Made by a program: the position numbers and the translations under genes
Notes under the pieces: generated by a model
Told to the model about the DNA's origin: nothing
Seen by the model: the letters and a program-made list of their open reading frames with translations, nothing else
Database searches by the model: none
Shown: in pieces, positions 55,461-64,000 of the stretch
How the letters are laid out: every line of letters starts with the position of its first letter
Numbering within the stretch: position 1 is the stretch's first letter
Source: Stentor roeselii
Lineage: Eukaryota; Ciliophora; Heterotrichea; Heterotrichida; Stentoridae
Length of the DNA stretch: 64,000 bases
Direction of reading: 5' to 3'
Assembly (NCBI GenBank): GCA_006503475.1
Contig: RSEH01000043.1
Span: 1-64,000, forward strand

Positions 55461-56153
55461 TTAGTAAAGATTTCTGGGAGAGACCAGCACAGATAACGAT
55501 CGATTACTGTTCCTACTTTGTGGAATTCCACACAACATACTATGACTTCTAACCTTCGTAACCACAGTTTGGTTAAGTATCTTTTTACTATTTCTATTCC
55601 TCACAACATTCTCAGAAGATGAAACTTCTCTTAAAACCTGCCCACTAGTAGTTCTTTTATGTTTTCCAGCAGCAAGACTATTTTTAATCCCCAAAACTTT
55701 TTCCCTTTTCTGCTGAAAAATGATTTCATTTCTTTTCTTAATAAACTCCAAGTCAATCGCATATTGAAGTTTAACTTCATTTCTAGCCTGTTCCACCTTT
55801 TTCGCTATTTTTTCTTTATTTTCCTTATTTTCTCTGTTTTCCTTAAAATCTTTCCCAATTTTTCCCTTTGAAATCACTTTCTTTTTCTCAACACTAGAAG
55901 AAAATGTAGAATCAGTAGGACTGATACAATTTTTCCTGTTTTTTTCGACACTGATGACAACTCTTGACTTGACCAGTCTGATTTTTTTATCAAGGTTTCT
56001 TCTTGACTGAATAATTTGCCAAACTTGCATATCTGAGTGTGAAGGACTGACGAATCTTGTCTTATGCTGAGTTTGTGATCTTTTATGAGCAGGAGAGTTT
56101 GACTCACTGCAACTTTCTGATAGTTCAATCACTGGTGCAAGTCTTTTAAACAT
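55461..56153 (-). CDS. Hypothetical basic protein
   Basis: A 230-residue, strongly basic protein rich in Ser, Arg, Lys and Asn. A Lys/Glu helix (FKENRENKENKEKIAKKVEQ then ARNEVKLQYAIDLEFIKKR) occupies about residues 100-150. The ends appear disordered (SCSESNSPAHKRSQTQHKTR and SRNSNRSLSVLVSPRNLY). No domain is recognised; microtubule or nucleic-acid binding would fit the charge but is speculation. It is divergent from the + gene at 56213 by 59 bp. Confidence 0.72.
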   Translation of the reverse strand: MFKRLAPVIELSESCSESNSPAHKRSQTQHKTRFVSPSHSDMQVWQIIQSRRNLDKKIRLVKSRVVISVEKNRKNCISPTDSTFSSSVEKKKVISKGKIGKDFKENRENKENKEKIAKKVEQARNEVKLQYAIDLEFIKKRNEIIFQQKREKVLGIKNSLAAGKHKRTTSGQVLREVSSSENVVRNRNSKKILNQTVVTKVRSHSMLCGIPQSRNSNRSLSVLVSPRNLY

Positions 56154-56212
56154 AACGTATTATTTGAAATTGAAAAACGATAAGAATAAAAAATTCCACA
56201 TTTTAATAAACT

Positions 56213-56722
56213 ATGAACGGACCTCCTCTTCGGCTTCGAGACCTGCCCAGCATTGATGAGACCCGTGATAAGTTCTTGCAAAGGGAAAACAACTTAAAAA
56301 GAATCGGGTATAAAAATGCTGCTGAAATTATCAAGTTGAAAAACAACGTTACTTTGAACTTTATCAGTGAAAACTTTGAAATGCTTGAGTATAAAGATAA
56401 GGAACTCACCAACTGGACTCTGAGGAACTGTGTTCATTGGGGAATCGCTTGTTTAGTATTCCCGAGCATCGGAAACTTGATGTTGACGAGACTTGCTGCA
56501 GATCGTATTTTTAACTTGCACTTCATGGTCCGAATGACGATCCGACTTTCATTTTATGCTTTTCCGTTGTTCTTCTGGACTGATTACGCTTTTGGCGCTT
56601 ATGCACGTATAACTCTTTACCTCTGTGACAAATACGTCGACCGAGTTGAGGTCTACGAGAAGCTGAAAGACCCGAAGATAATAAACCCTTACCTTCCCCA
56701 AGAGCAGCTATTAAAAAAATAA
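56213..56722 (+). CDS. Two-TM small protein, possibly mitochondrial
   Basis: A 169-residue protein. After a charged N-terminal helix it has two hydrophobic segments, about residues 72-92 (CVHWGIACLVFPSIGNLMLT) and 103-128 (MVRMTIRLSFYAFPLFFWTD). The C-terminus is charged with RVEVYEKLKDPKIINPYLPQ. This plan fits small accessory subunits of respiratory complexes or inner-membrane carriers in ciliates, without a diagnostic motif. Its stop is just 2 bp from the stop of the convergent LRR gene. Confidence 0.75.
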   Translation: MNGPPLRLRDLPSIDETRDKFLQRENNLKRIGYKNAAEIIKLKNNVTLNFISENFEMLEYKDKELTNWTLRNCVHWGIACLVFPSIGNLMLTRLAADRIFNLHFMVRMTIRLSFYAFPLFFWTDYAFGAYARITLYLCDKYVDRVEVYEKLKDPKIINPYLPQEQLLKK

Positions 56723-56724
56723 CA

Positions 56725-57747
56725 TTATTTCTTCTTCCCCTTCTTCTTCCCTTTTTTCTTCCCCTTCTTGCCTTTACCTCCACCAGCTCCAAAGAGTTCC
56801 TTGATTTCTTCATTAAAAGCATCAGAATACCCAGAGTCAGGTAAAAGAAGTTCCCCTAAAGAAGAAGTAACTCCAGAAGTCTTAAACCCCAAACAAAATA
56901 CCTTCATAACATTTTCAGGAATTCTATTAAACCTCAAGTCAATCTTCGTCAGTCCTTTATTCAACTTAAGCATTTCAGTTAAACCACTTGAAAACTTTGA
57001 GTTCTCAGTTTCACAAATGACGTTATTATCAGCAAGTCCGACATAAGTCAAGGCCTGGTTGATCCTGAGTCCAAAGAACAGTTCAACAACACCTGAAACT
57101 TCTAAAAGATTACCACGAAGTTCAAGTTCTTCTAAAAGAGACTCTTGAAAAATGATGATTTCCATGAGTGAACGAGATGAGTTCACTGTCAACCCGCAGT
57201 AACTTAAAGAAAGAACTCTAATTCTAGTGTTCATTCGAAGGGCTCTTGCAAGGTACTCAGTGCCTTGGTCTCCTATTGTGTTGTGGTCGAGTTTCAGGAT
57301 TGACAGCGGGTTTTCTTGGTATTGAAGAAGAGTATTCATGATGAACTCGCATGAAAGACATGTAAGTCCACAGTCAAGAAACTCTAAGACTGTTACTGTT
57401 GGACTTACTTTTATAAATTGCATTATTGAACGAACTCCTTCGTCTTCAACTCCTGCATTCCAGAATTGCATTGATTGAAGGTGACTGTAATTTGTGTCTC
57501 GAAGAGCGTCGGCCATTCCTCGCACTACTAATGTTCCGATTGGGTCCCAGAAGACTAGCTCTGTTAAGGTTTCTGGGTTTTTTTCGTCTCGGACTGAAAG
57601 GAACTTTTCTTCCAGCTTTTTAGGCATTGATACACCGTATTCGAATAAACTTCTACGCATTGCTCGGTATAGTTTTTCACCCGAATCGTCTGGAGCTGCG
57701 TTTTTTGATGAGGATGAAGACCCTTCGGATTTTTTCTTTGCTCCCAT
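56725..57747 (-). CDS. Leucine-rich repeat protein, ribonuclease-inhibitor type
   Basis: A 340-residue protein. Residues about 95-300 hold LRR units of the RI-like kind: VTVLEFLDCGLT, LSILKLDHNTIGDQGTEYLA, IRVLSLSYCGLT, LEELELRGNLLEVSGVVELF, LTYVGLADNNVI and LTKIDLRFNRIPENVMKVF, each with LxxLxLxxNxI spacing. The C-terminus is a run of Gly-Lys-Lys (about GKKGKKKGKKKGKKK), whose coding DNA is a short ttcttcccc-type microrepeat. LRR proteins of this sort serve as protein-binding platforms, often in cilia (for example DRC5-like), but the partner is unknown. The MG start could be myristoylated (MGAKKK), though this is weak. Confidence 0.86.
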   Translation of the reverse strand: MGAKKKSEGSSSSSKNAAPDDSGEKLYRAMRRSLFEYGVSMPKKLEEKFLSVRDEKNPETLTELVFWDPIGTLVVRGMADALRDTNYSHLQSMQFWNAGVEDEGVRSIMQFIKVSPTVTVLEFLDCGLTCLSCEFIMNTLLQYQENPLSILKLDHNTIGDQGTEYLARALRMNTRIRVLSLSYCGLTVNSSRSLMEIIIFQESLLEELELRGNLLEVSGVVELFFGLRINQALTYVGLADNNVICETENSKFSSGLTEMLKLNKGLTKIDLRFNRIPENVMKVFCLGFKTSGVTSSLGELLLPDSGYSDAFNEEIKELFGAGGGKGKKGKKKGKKKGKKK

Positions 57748-57826
57748 TTAGATTATGAAAAATTTTAAAAGATTTTTGATTAACCACCAAGCCATTAAAC
57801 TACTCAAGCTGAATAATTACTGAATA

Positions 57827-60034
57827 TTAAAAGTAATACTTCTCGTTTTTTAACTCTATTTTTTCCATTTCCTCATTTTCGAAGTTCTCAAAAATCAAGG
57901 TGCTGATATCATGAGAAGCAAAGCTATTATAGCAGTTGCGGTCCTGTTTCCCATTCCGATAAAAACTTGCTTCAAAATCAAGAGAGCTCTCTTCTTCACT
58001 ACTAGCTCCGCTATTTTCATCACCAAGTCCAAGAAGTCCCCACAGCTTCGAGATTCCTTTTTCCTTGACAGGACTTTCAAGTTTAACCGAGTCATTTTGA
58101 ATCTGGCTTAATTTGCTTTCATACTTTTTCCTGAACTTCGCATTTTTCACAGCATCAAGTGAGTGAAAGAAGAAATTTTCAAGTTCTTGAAGTTGGTCAT
58201 CATTAAGTTTATTGAGGCCAGCATGTCTTTCAACGATTCCAAGTCTTGTATTTAACACCTTGTTTCTTTCTTTCAATTTTCGGCATTTTTCCTTGTACTT
58301 CATTTTGCACATTGACAGCTGTTGGCAAAGGTTAAGTGCTTGTTTCAAGTCGTTTTTTAAATTTATTTTTGAGTCTAAAAGGGATTGTTTACATTCTCGA
58401 AGATCCAAAGCTTCCTGTTCCCGTTTTTTCAACTCATTGTGCATCGTTTTCATCCTTTCTAAAGCTAAAAGTGCCTTTTGGTCGAACTTAGGAATAGAAG
58501 ATGATTTTTCAGTCATAGGAGTGAGTTTGCTGTCGATTATCAAGTCCCCTGCCGGAGGACACCAAAGAAGAACACTTTGCGTTGATGTTGATTCCACTGA
58601 CTTGCTAATATGCTGCTGTCGAGACTGATTAAAAAGCATCTGAGTGAGTCTCGCAATTCTTTCCTCCAACTGCTTCCGAATCGTGTTGGCTTCTTCCACT
58701 TTCGCCTTTCCACCCTGTTGAGCCGTTTCCAGTTCCCTTCGAAGCAATTCCAAATCTTTCTGATAAGCCTGAAGCAATTCCGCTGAATTATTACTTTTAA
58801 TATTCGCTTCAACATTATTAGTAATCGTTTTCGCGATGCCTCCGAACCTTAAAGTGCTCAACGACATTTCAAACTGAGAAAGAGTCGGGACTGCAGTGCA
58901 AATGATGCAAGTTAGTGAGTTGCCTCCAAGAGACGATCTTAAAATTTTCGTTAAATTTGAGTTCCTGTAAGGAATATGTGAGTCGTTATGACTCGAGGTC
59001 TTTTCCGAGAGCTTGTTGATGACTTGACATAAGTAAAAAAGACTGGTATTGATATGTTTTCCTTCATTTAGCAAAGTTTCAAGATTTTCTCTTGAACGGT
59101 TATTCCGATGCTTTACCTCGAAAGACGAGTCCTGGTTCAAAGAACTGACACGTTCAGACCCTGCAAGATCTACGAAGTTAATAGTACTTTCAGTTGTAAT
59201 ACTGTTGGACTCAGAGCTGTTCTCGATCTGCATGCTTGTAACGTTTATTTTGAATATCGTATGAGACCTAGAACTATGATGGTTCATCGCAGTCGCTGCG
59301 TATTTTCGATTAACTTCTCCTTTCTCAATAAACTTCAATATCTCCTGAAGACTTGCAACAGTATGTTCACTTGCCCCTCGGACATAAAATCCTTTAGAAG
59401 GGTCTTCATTAACACTGAGGACATCATTGCTAAATTCGAGCAGGTCGTAGACCTGCTCATTATAAATCTCGAGATAACTGCAACTAAGTGAAAAACTTCT
59501 TTCTGTGTTTTCTTTTATGTGATGGAAGAGGTCTTCTAAGGCGTAAAGAAGAATTCCTTTGTCCTTGTCGCTCTCAGGAGTAGGGGTGAATGACTGGCTG
59601 CGGAAAAATGGGGAAACTGAACGGCCCGCACGGCCGTGAGTCACTGAAACGTTTGCTTTTTTGCGAGGCTCTTCGTGCACACCGTCCGAACCCATCATTG
59701 TGAAGGTTTTTCCGGACCCGGTCTGACCGTATACGAATAAAGTTCCATTGTACCCGTCTAATGAGGCTAGAACTACTCGCTTTGCTACTGTGTCGTAGAT
59801 CTTTTGGTTATTGTCACGGGAGTTGAAACAGTGGTCTGTGTAATAGTTACTGTAAGTGTAGGCGTGGGGAAGTCTTGTTAGTCTTTTGTAATCTAGTAGG
59901 TATTGGGACCACTCTGGCTTCAAACTTACAGTTGTTGAACTGCATAACCAGATAATACTTTCATTTTCTTCAAGTTCCTTGTAGCTTAATGGTCGGAATC
60001 GTAAAGATACGTGAATGTTTTCGCTTCGAGACAT
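57827..60034 (-). CDS. Kinesin motor protein, kinesin-7/CENP-E-like
   Basis: A 735-residue N-terminal kinesin. The motor (about residues 5-425) starts NIHVSLRFRPLSYKE and has the P-loop GQTGSGKT (103-110), FVYGQ, SYLEIYNEQVYDLL, switch I NHHSSRSH, switch II DLAGSER and the TKILRSSLGGNS helix. FGGIAKTITNNVEAN marks the neck-linker border. Two inserts distinguish it: about 40 residues rich in Ser and Arg after FTMMGSDG (NVSVTHGRAGRSVSPFFRSQ) and a longer loop after DLAGSER (LNQDSSFEVKHRNNRSRE). A coiled coil covers about 430-650, followed by an acidic tail. It should walk on microtubules using ATP; the subfamily is tentative. Confidence 0.95.
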   Translation of the reverse strand: MSRSENIHVSLRFRPLSYKELEENESIIWLCSSTTVSLKPEWSQYLLDYKRLTRLPHAYTYSNYYTDHCFNSRDNNQKIYDTVAKRVVLASLDGYNGTLFVYGQTGSGKTFTMMGSDGVHEEPRKKANVSVTHGRAGRSVSPFFRSQSFTPTPESDKDKGILLYALEDLFHHIKENTERSFSLSCSYLEIYNEQVYDLLEFSNDVLSVNEDPSKGFYVRGASEHTVASLQEILKFIEKGEVNRKYAATAMNHHSSRSHTIFKINVTSMQIENSSESNSITTESTINFVDLAGSERVSSLNQDSSFEVKHRNNRSRENLETLLNEGKHINTSLFYLCQVINKLSEKTSSHNDSHIPYRNSNLTKILRSSLGGNSLTCIICTAVPTLSQFEMSLSTLRFGGIAKTITNNVEANIKSNNSAELLQAYQKDLELLRRELETAQQGGKAKVEEANTIRKQLEERIARLTQMLFNQSRQQHISKSVESTSTQSVLLWCPPAGDLIIDSKLTPMTEKSSSIPKFDQKALLALERMKTMHNELKKREQEALDLRECKQSLLDSKINLKNDLKQALNLCQQLSMCKMKYKEKCRKLKERNKVLNTRLGIVERHAGLNKLNDDQLQELENFFFHSLDAVKNAKFRKKYESKLSQIQNDSVKLESPVKEKGISKLWGLLGLGDENSGASSEEESSLDFEASFYRNGKQDRNCYNSFASHDISTLIFENFENEEMEKIELKNEKYYF

Positions 60035-60501
60035 TAACGATGAGATTTGAATATATATTTAAAATAAGAAAGACATTTTTAGGGGCACTCCCTTTTTGAA
60101 TCATTTCGAACAATCAGTATTTTCAATAACAAGGCTTAAATTTGCATCTGAATAATAAGCAACATAATAAAAATTACAATTTTTTCAATGACTTTCAGAT
60201 CTCATTCGAAATTTTTCATCCCAATTAAAATTCAATAATTTTCCACTTTTATTCAAACTACTCCTTGAGCAAGAATTTCCTATAAAATTAAAATAAAATA
60301 CCCAAAAGCTGACATATACAAAAATGACAATCAAATCTCTATCAAATCTAAACTTCTCTCATAACAAATCAATAAAATATCTCTTTAAAGCGCCCCAAGA
60401 ATAAACTAATATATCCAGCGATACTCATCCTATTCAAACAAAAAATCTTGAATCTCTTTAAAAATCCCAAATAAAAAAATCATCAAATCCCATAATAACT
60501 C
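60035..60501. promoter_or_regulatory. Divergent intergenic region
   Basis: About 470 bases between the kinesin start (-) and the start of the coiled-coil gene (+). No ORF is seen. The half close to 60502 is A/C-rich and G-poor on the + strand, as is typical of leaders here. Confidence 0.55.
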
Positions 60502-61377
60502 ATGGAAAGTAAATCAGAAGACCAGAAACCAAGCCAAACATTCGAGTCTCTTCTCGAAGAAATGTAAAAATCATGCAGCCAAAATCTAGAAAAGCAGCTA
60601 AAAAAACATGAAACAGAAGAAAACCTGACAGAAGCCAGCAAGACTTACAAAAAACTTGAAAAACTCAAAAAAACTTTAAAATCTCGACAAAAGCAAGAAA
60701 AAAGTGCGAAAGTCTTAAAAGATAAAAAACTGACAGACGAGGCTTTCTCGACCCAAGTCTCAGCTTTTAACTCAGAATGGGACGACAAAAAGAAAAAACT
60801 GTTGCAAGATCTAAAAAAAGAAGAGGAAAAACTACGAGAAAAGCATAAGCGCCTCAAAAATTCTTTACAAGAAACTGTTTTTAAAAGCTTTTCAGAAAAA
60901 GCGAAACCTGACACTCATCAGCTTCACTTGAAGCAGACAAAGGCTGCCCTGACGAAGCAGAAGGACTACGACAAAGCAATGGAATACGAGCAGAAGATCA
61001 AGGCTTATTCGTCTCAACTGCAGGCAAAGCACGAGGAACAAAAGAACCAAAAACTTCAGATTGAGTCTGAAAGACTTGAGAAAAACTTTCAAAGAGATTT
61101 GGAAAATTTCCATAAGAGGAAAAAACTTGATATTTTTGAGTTTGAACGAAAAAGGCAAAAAGAACTGGAATTTTTAAATAAAAGATATAAAAATACCTCG
61201 AATGACTTGCTTTTGTCTCAGAAAACTTTGAAGAGAAGACTTTCTGAAAATGAAAAAATTGTGAAACAAGGGAAGCCGAATAGTCCTTCTGTTGATATCA
61301 AGGCAGATGTCAGTGCGGAAAAGAGTCAAACTGTTGAAGACTCTACTTTAAGTCAGGTTAATTTAGAATCTACTTAA
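60502..61377 (+). CDS. Coiled-coil protein, two exons
   Basis: Exons 60502-60563 and 60579-61377 give 286 residues. The true start lies 300 bases upstream of the main open frame and is revealed only by the 15-nt intron: MESKSEDQKPSQTFESLLEE is spliced to IQNLEKQLKKHETEENLT. Nearly the whole protein (about 20-255) is a single Lys/Glu/Gln-rich coiled coil, including KKLEKLKKTLKSRQKQEKSA and later FERKRQKELEFLNKRYKN. The end is acidic and Ser/Val-rich. No domain other than coiled coil. It is convergent with, and overlaps at the stop codon, the coiled-coil gene on the - strand. Confidence 0.88.
60564..60578 (+). other. 15-nt intron in coiled-coil gene
   Basis: gtaaaaatcatgcag, phase 2, 62 bases after the ATG. 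Retention gives an immediate TAA. A at position 10. Splicing extends the heptad-rich frame to a proper ATG. Confidence 0.92.
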
Positions 61378-63038
61378 TTCATGATACTGTTTACTAAATT
61401 TTTGTTGTAGTTTGGAGTCTTTTTACCTTTTGTGGAATAACTTTGATATTGCTTTGGTTTTAAAGGATTGGAAAAGTTTTCAACATTTTCGATTTTTTGG
61501 TCTTTAACTGATGATTTTCTCTTGGCTTTTGGGAAAAATTGACTTTCTTGATGGTCTTGGTTGTTTACTTCTTCGAGGGAATCAGGAAGGTTTATATTGT
61601 GTTTAGACTCTTCTTTATGCTTTTTTTCATTTTTTTTTATGTCTTCATGAGCACTTGATTTACTTTTTTTATCAGCTTGTTTTTTTTTCTCGTTTTCTTT
61701 AATGGCTTTTGGATGGATCTCGATTTCCATATCGTCTGACTTTTGAATTAAAATTGGGTTTTCTTCACATTCAACAGGAAATACTTTAAGGGTTAGACCT
61801 GTTTTTTCTTTTTCTTCTTTTTCTGAAAGAACTGGAAGGTTTTGCAGGGTTTTATCTTTTTCTTTAGGTTTTTTTACTGATTTTCTGGTTTCTTTTTTTG
61901 AATGTTTGCTCTGAAATGAATCATAGTGTTTTATCTTTTCTTCTTTTTCTTCTTGTTTTAATTCTTCAAACATTAATAAACTGTTTCTTTTTTCGTTTGT
62001 AATTTTTTCGTAGAATTTTTTCGTCTCTGAATAGATAAAGAAAGTATAAAAAGCCTTTATAATTCTATAATTATCATACATGATTTCAAAAATTCGTTTT
62101 TTCCTTTCACTCAAGATACCTACAAAATTTTTTTTCTCAATTTCAAAATTTTCCTCCTGTTCCCTGAGATCTCTTTCCAACATATCCTTCTCCTTCCATG
62201 CTTTAGAATTTTTAATTTTTTCAATTTTGATAGCTTCATCCGAGCACTTACTGAGCATTTTTTCATGTGAGAACCTAACACCTTGATTATCTTTATCAAC
62301 CAATTCAATACTCCTCTCAATAAACTCTAAATTCAATTCAACATCAATTCTTTCATTTTTTAATTTTTCATATTCATTCTCCAAATTCTTTTTTTCTTGA
62401 ATCATAAAAATTTTCTGTTCCTTGAGCAAGTTCAAAGATTTCGACTTTTCAAAAAGTTCCAGTTCTTTGTTGAAGACTTGATTTTTCAGCTTTTTAAGAC
62501 TGTTCTTATTTGCCGATATCGAATCAAAAACACTCATTTTTTTCTTTTCATTTTCACAAACAGCGGAAAGATTCGATCTTAGTTTAAAGTTTTGGGAATT
62601 TATTGAAAGATTTATTTGATTGTGAAGGAATTTAAGGACTTGCTTTTTTGTGTTTATTTCAATTGATAAACTTTCTTGATCGGATAACAGGAATTTGTTG
62701 ATGTGCTCAATGTGGGAGAGCTTTTCAGTCATTTTTGATAATTTTTCATTTTCTGCTGATGTTTCTTGAGTCTTCATTGCGATGAAGAATTTGATTTCCT
62801 TTATTTTTGATTTGAAGTTTTCTAGAGTATTTTTTAATAGATTAGTGTTTGTGAGAAATTTTGAGTGGAGGCTTTGGAAATGAGAGAGGTCTGGCTTGGT
62901 GTCAGAAAATTGGATTGATTGCTTTTTTGAGTATTCTTCGATGAAGAATTCGAAAAATTCTTTGTATTTCGGAATGACTTGGTTTTTTAAGTAATCGATT
63001 TTAGATACTAGAATTTGACTGTCTACCGCCGCTGCCAT
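61374..63038 (-). CDS. Long coiled-coil protein with Lys-rich tail
   Basis: A 554-residue protein. Residues about 10-380 are largely coiled coil (KIKEIKFFIAMKTQETSAEN, ELFEKSKSLNLLKEQK, KKNLENEYEKLKNERIDVEL). A short less charged helix (NYRIIKAFYTFFIYSETK) interrupts it at about 335-350. The last 170 residues are Lys/Glu/Ser-rich and disordered. No motif allows a family name; composition fits a ciliary or cytoskeletal structural protein. Its stop codon shares bases with the stop of the + gene (TTAA palindrome at 61374-61377). Confidence 0.84.
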   Translation of the reverse strand: MAAAVDSQILVSKIDYLKNQVIPKYKEFFEFFIEEYSKKQSIQFSDTKPDLSHFQSLHSKFLTNTNLLKNTLENFKSKIKEIKFFIAMKTQETSAENEKLSKMTEKLSHIEHINKFLLSDQESLSIEINTKKQVLKFLHNQINLSINSQNFKLRSNLSAVCENEKKKMSVFDSISANKNSLKKLKNQVFNKELELFEKSKSLNLLKEQKIFMIQEKKNLENEYEKLKNERIDVELNLEFIERSIELVDKDNQGVRFSHEKMLSKCSDEAIKIEKIKNSKAWKEKDMLERDLREQEENFEIEKKNFVGILSERKKRIFEIMYDNYRIIKAFYTFFIYSETKKFYEKITNEKRNSLLMFEELKQEEKEEKIKHYDSFQSKHSKKETRKSVKKPKEKDKTLQNLPVLSEKEEKEKTGLTLKVFPVECEENPILIQKSDDMEIEIHPKAIKENEKKKQADKKSKSSAHEDIKKNEKKHKEESKHNINLPDSLEEVNNQDHQESQFFPKAKRKSSVKDQKIENVENFSNPLKPKQYQSYSTKGKKTPNYNKNLVNSIMN

Positions 63039-63134
63039 ATTTATATTAATCTTAAATAACTACCAAAAAAAAATAAAGATAAGATACTTCATTTCTAAGT
63101 AATACATGTTTAATGATCTAACTTCAAATTCTAT

Positions 63135-63914
63135 CTACAACAAACTATCCCAACCTCTCTTCTGAAACCCTGTAACAGGCCGTGTACTATCATCAAAATC
63201 GCTAAACAAAGCAGAATATTTACTCTTGTAAAACCGACTTGCAGAATTTTCAAAGTTTTCCCTAGAAGGACACAATCTTTGAGACATTTCATCTTGCATT
63301 TGTTTTTTAACTTTTTCTTTATTAACTTCTTCTCGAGTTTTATCAATTTTTTTCATTTCTTTCATTCTTCTCCTGAAAATCTGCAAGTCTTTTTCATAAA
63401 TTTCTAAAATTTCCTTTTCCTGAGGACAAACCAAGAAGCCAGATTCCATTTTAAACTGATAAGTCAATCCTCGACTATCTTTTCTCCGATTTTCATAGCT
63501 GCTTTTCGCTCTTGAACTGTATCTTTTATCGTTTAGTTTGAACTTCCTGCTTAAAACTTCTAAATTTTTCATCATTTCGTCTGGAACTTCGTCGGTTTTG
63601 AAGTGATTTTGAAAAAAATCACTGTCATCGTTATAACTTTCATGAACTCCGAATGGAAGTTTTGGAAGTTGATAGATTTGGATGCCTTCTGAGTTCTTGT
63701 GTTGAGACTTTAATATAACCTGCAAAGGGTTAACTTCAGGTTTTTTTTGTTTTTTAGGTCTCGGCTCACGAAAGTCGAAAGGTCTTCCAGTGATAGCAGA
63801 CTTTTCAAGAAGAGAAATCGAATTAAACCCCAAAGTTTCTTTATAAATGCACTTGTTGACTTTAGAAAGGGCTTGTTTGATTGACTCGAATTTAGATGTT
63901 TTGTTTTTTTGCAT
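63135..63914 (-). CDS. Hypothetical protein with C-terminal coiled coil
   Basis: A 259-residue protein if read from the ATG at 63914 (MQKNKTSKFESIKQALSKVN); the open frame extends to 63962 without an earlier ATG, so an upstream exon beyond the visible leader is not excluded. The middle has SAITGRPFDFREPRPKKQKK and VLSRKFKLNDKRYSS. A basic helix occupies about 175-215 (ILEIYEKDLQIFRRRMKEMK). The end reads DFDDSTRPVTGFQKRGWDSL. No known domain. It lies 96 bp downstream-to-start of the preceding - gene. Confidence 0.75.
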   Translation of the reverse strand: MQKNKTSKFESIKQALSKVNKCIYKETLGFNSISLLEKSAITGRPFDFREPRPKKQKKPEVNPLQVILKSQHKNSEGIQIYQLPKLPFGVHESYNDDSDFFQNHFKTDEVPDEMMKNLEVLSRKFKLNDKRYSSRAKSSYENRRKDSRGLTYQFKMESGFLVCPQEKEILEIYEKDLQIFRRRMKEMKKIDKTREEVNKEKVKKQMQDEMSQRLCPSRENFENSASRFYKSKYSALFSDFDDSTRPVTGFQKRGWDSLL

Positions 63915-64000
63915 TATGATTGATTTTCTCGTATTTTTATGTCTAAATTTAACAAGTCTCACTCGCCAGCAAGAGCTTTAATTTACCAGGAGGTGTTAAA

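Noticed and set aside
1-64000. Transposons, retroelements, virus-like elements, CRISPR arrays or rRNA
   Set aside because: No reverse transcriptase, transposase, integrase, capsid or polymerase motifs, no terminal repeats and no rRNA-like stretch were recognised by eye.

Overview
The window looks like macronuclear DNA of a heterotrich ciliate, most likely Stentor or a close relative. Three features support this. First, nine genuine introns are each exactly 15 nt long, GT...AG, with an A at intron position 10. Second, the standard code is in use: TAA, TAG and TGA all end recognisable proteins, for example the PP2C phosphatase ends in TGA and the transporters in TAA. Third, the genome is very compact and AT-rich, with cilium-related, Ca2+-signalling and coiled-coil proteins throughout. 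The heterotrich assignment is inferred from the intron type and code; the species cannot be fixed.

Layout. 1-2053 is AT-rich with no convincing gene. 2054-8249 holds an RBR-type ubiquitin ligase, a coiled-coil protein, a small tandem repeat and a Cys-rich RING-like protein. 8763-13016 is the most striking part: two tandem CDPK-like EF-hand proteins whose kinase domains have lost the VAIK lysine, the HRD aspartate and the DFG aspartate (Ca2+-binding pseudokinases), followed with zero spacing by a tubby-like protein. 13210-20221 has an Sfi1-like helical repeat protein, a possible dynamitin, a head-plus-coil protein, an unknown protein, a C2/coiled-coil protein and an R2R3-Myb factor. 20999-24132 has an unknown protein, a secreted GH27 alpha-galactosidase and a divergent MFS transporter with three introns. 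24139-33844 has an STPGR-motif protein, large unknowns, a zinc-ribbon plus degenerate NADAR protein, a four-TM protein and an acylated Kelch protein. 34285-43895 has importin alpha, a giant CFAP97/Hemingway protein with a Ser-Lys-Glu repeat tail, small proteins, a PP2C phosphatase and a coiled-coil protein. 45171-63914 has an RCC1-like plus helical-repeat protein, Nup155, an AAAP amino-acid transporter, an outer-arm-docking-like coiled coil, an LRR protein, a kinesin and further coiled-coil proteins.

Organisation. Convergent genes are separated by only 2-18 bp in several places, and one pair overlaps at its stop codons. Divergent starts lie as little as 44-59 bp apart. Longer leaders upstream of genes are rich in A and C and poor in G on the coding strand. 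Themes that recur are cilium and microtubule structure (CFAP97, STPGR, kinesin, docking-complex-like, Sfi1-like, possible dynamitin), nuclear transport (importin alpha, Nup155), Ca2+ and phosphorylation signalling (EF-hand pseudokinases, PP2C, C2) and uptake or digestion (GH27, MFS, AAAP). Apart from the tandem pseudokinases and possibly the GH27/MFS pair, neighbours do not form obvious functional clusters, as expected for a eukaryote. No rRNA, tRNA, transposon, virus-like element or CRISPR array was recognised.
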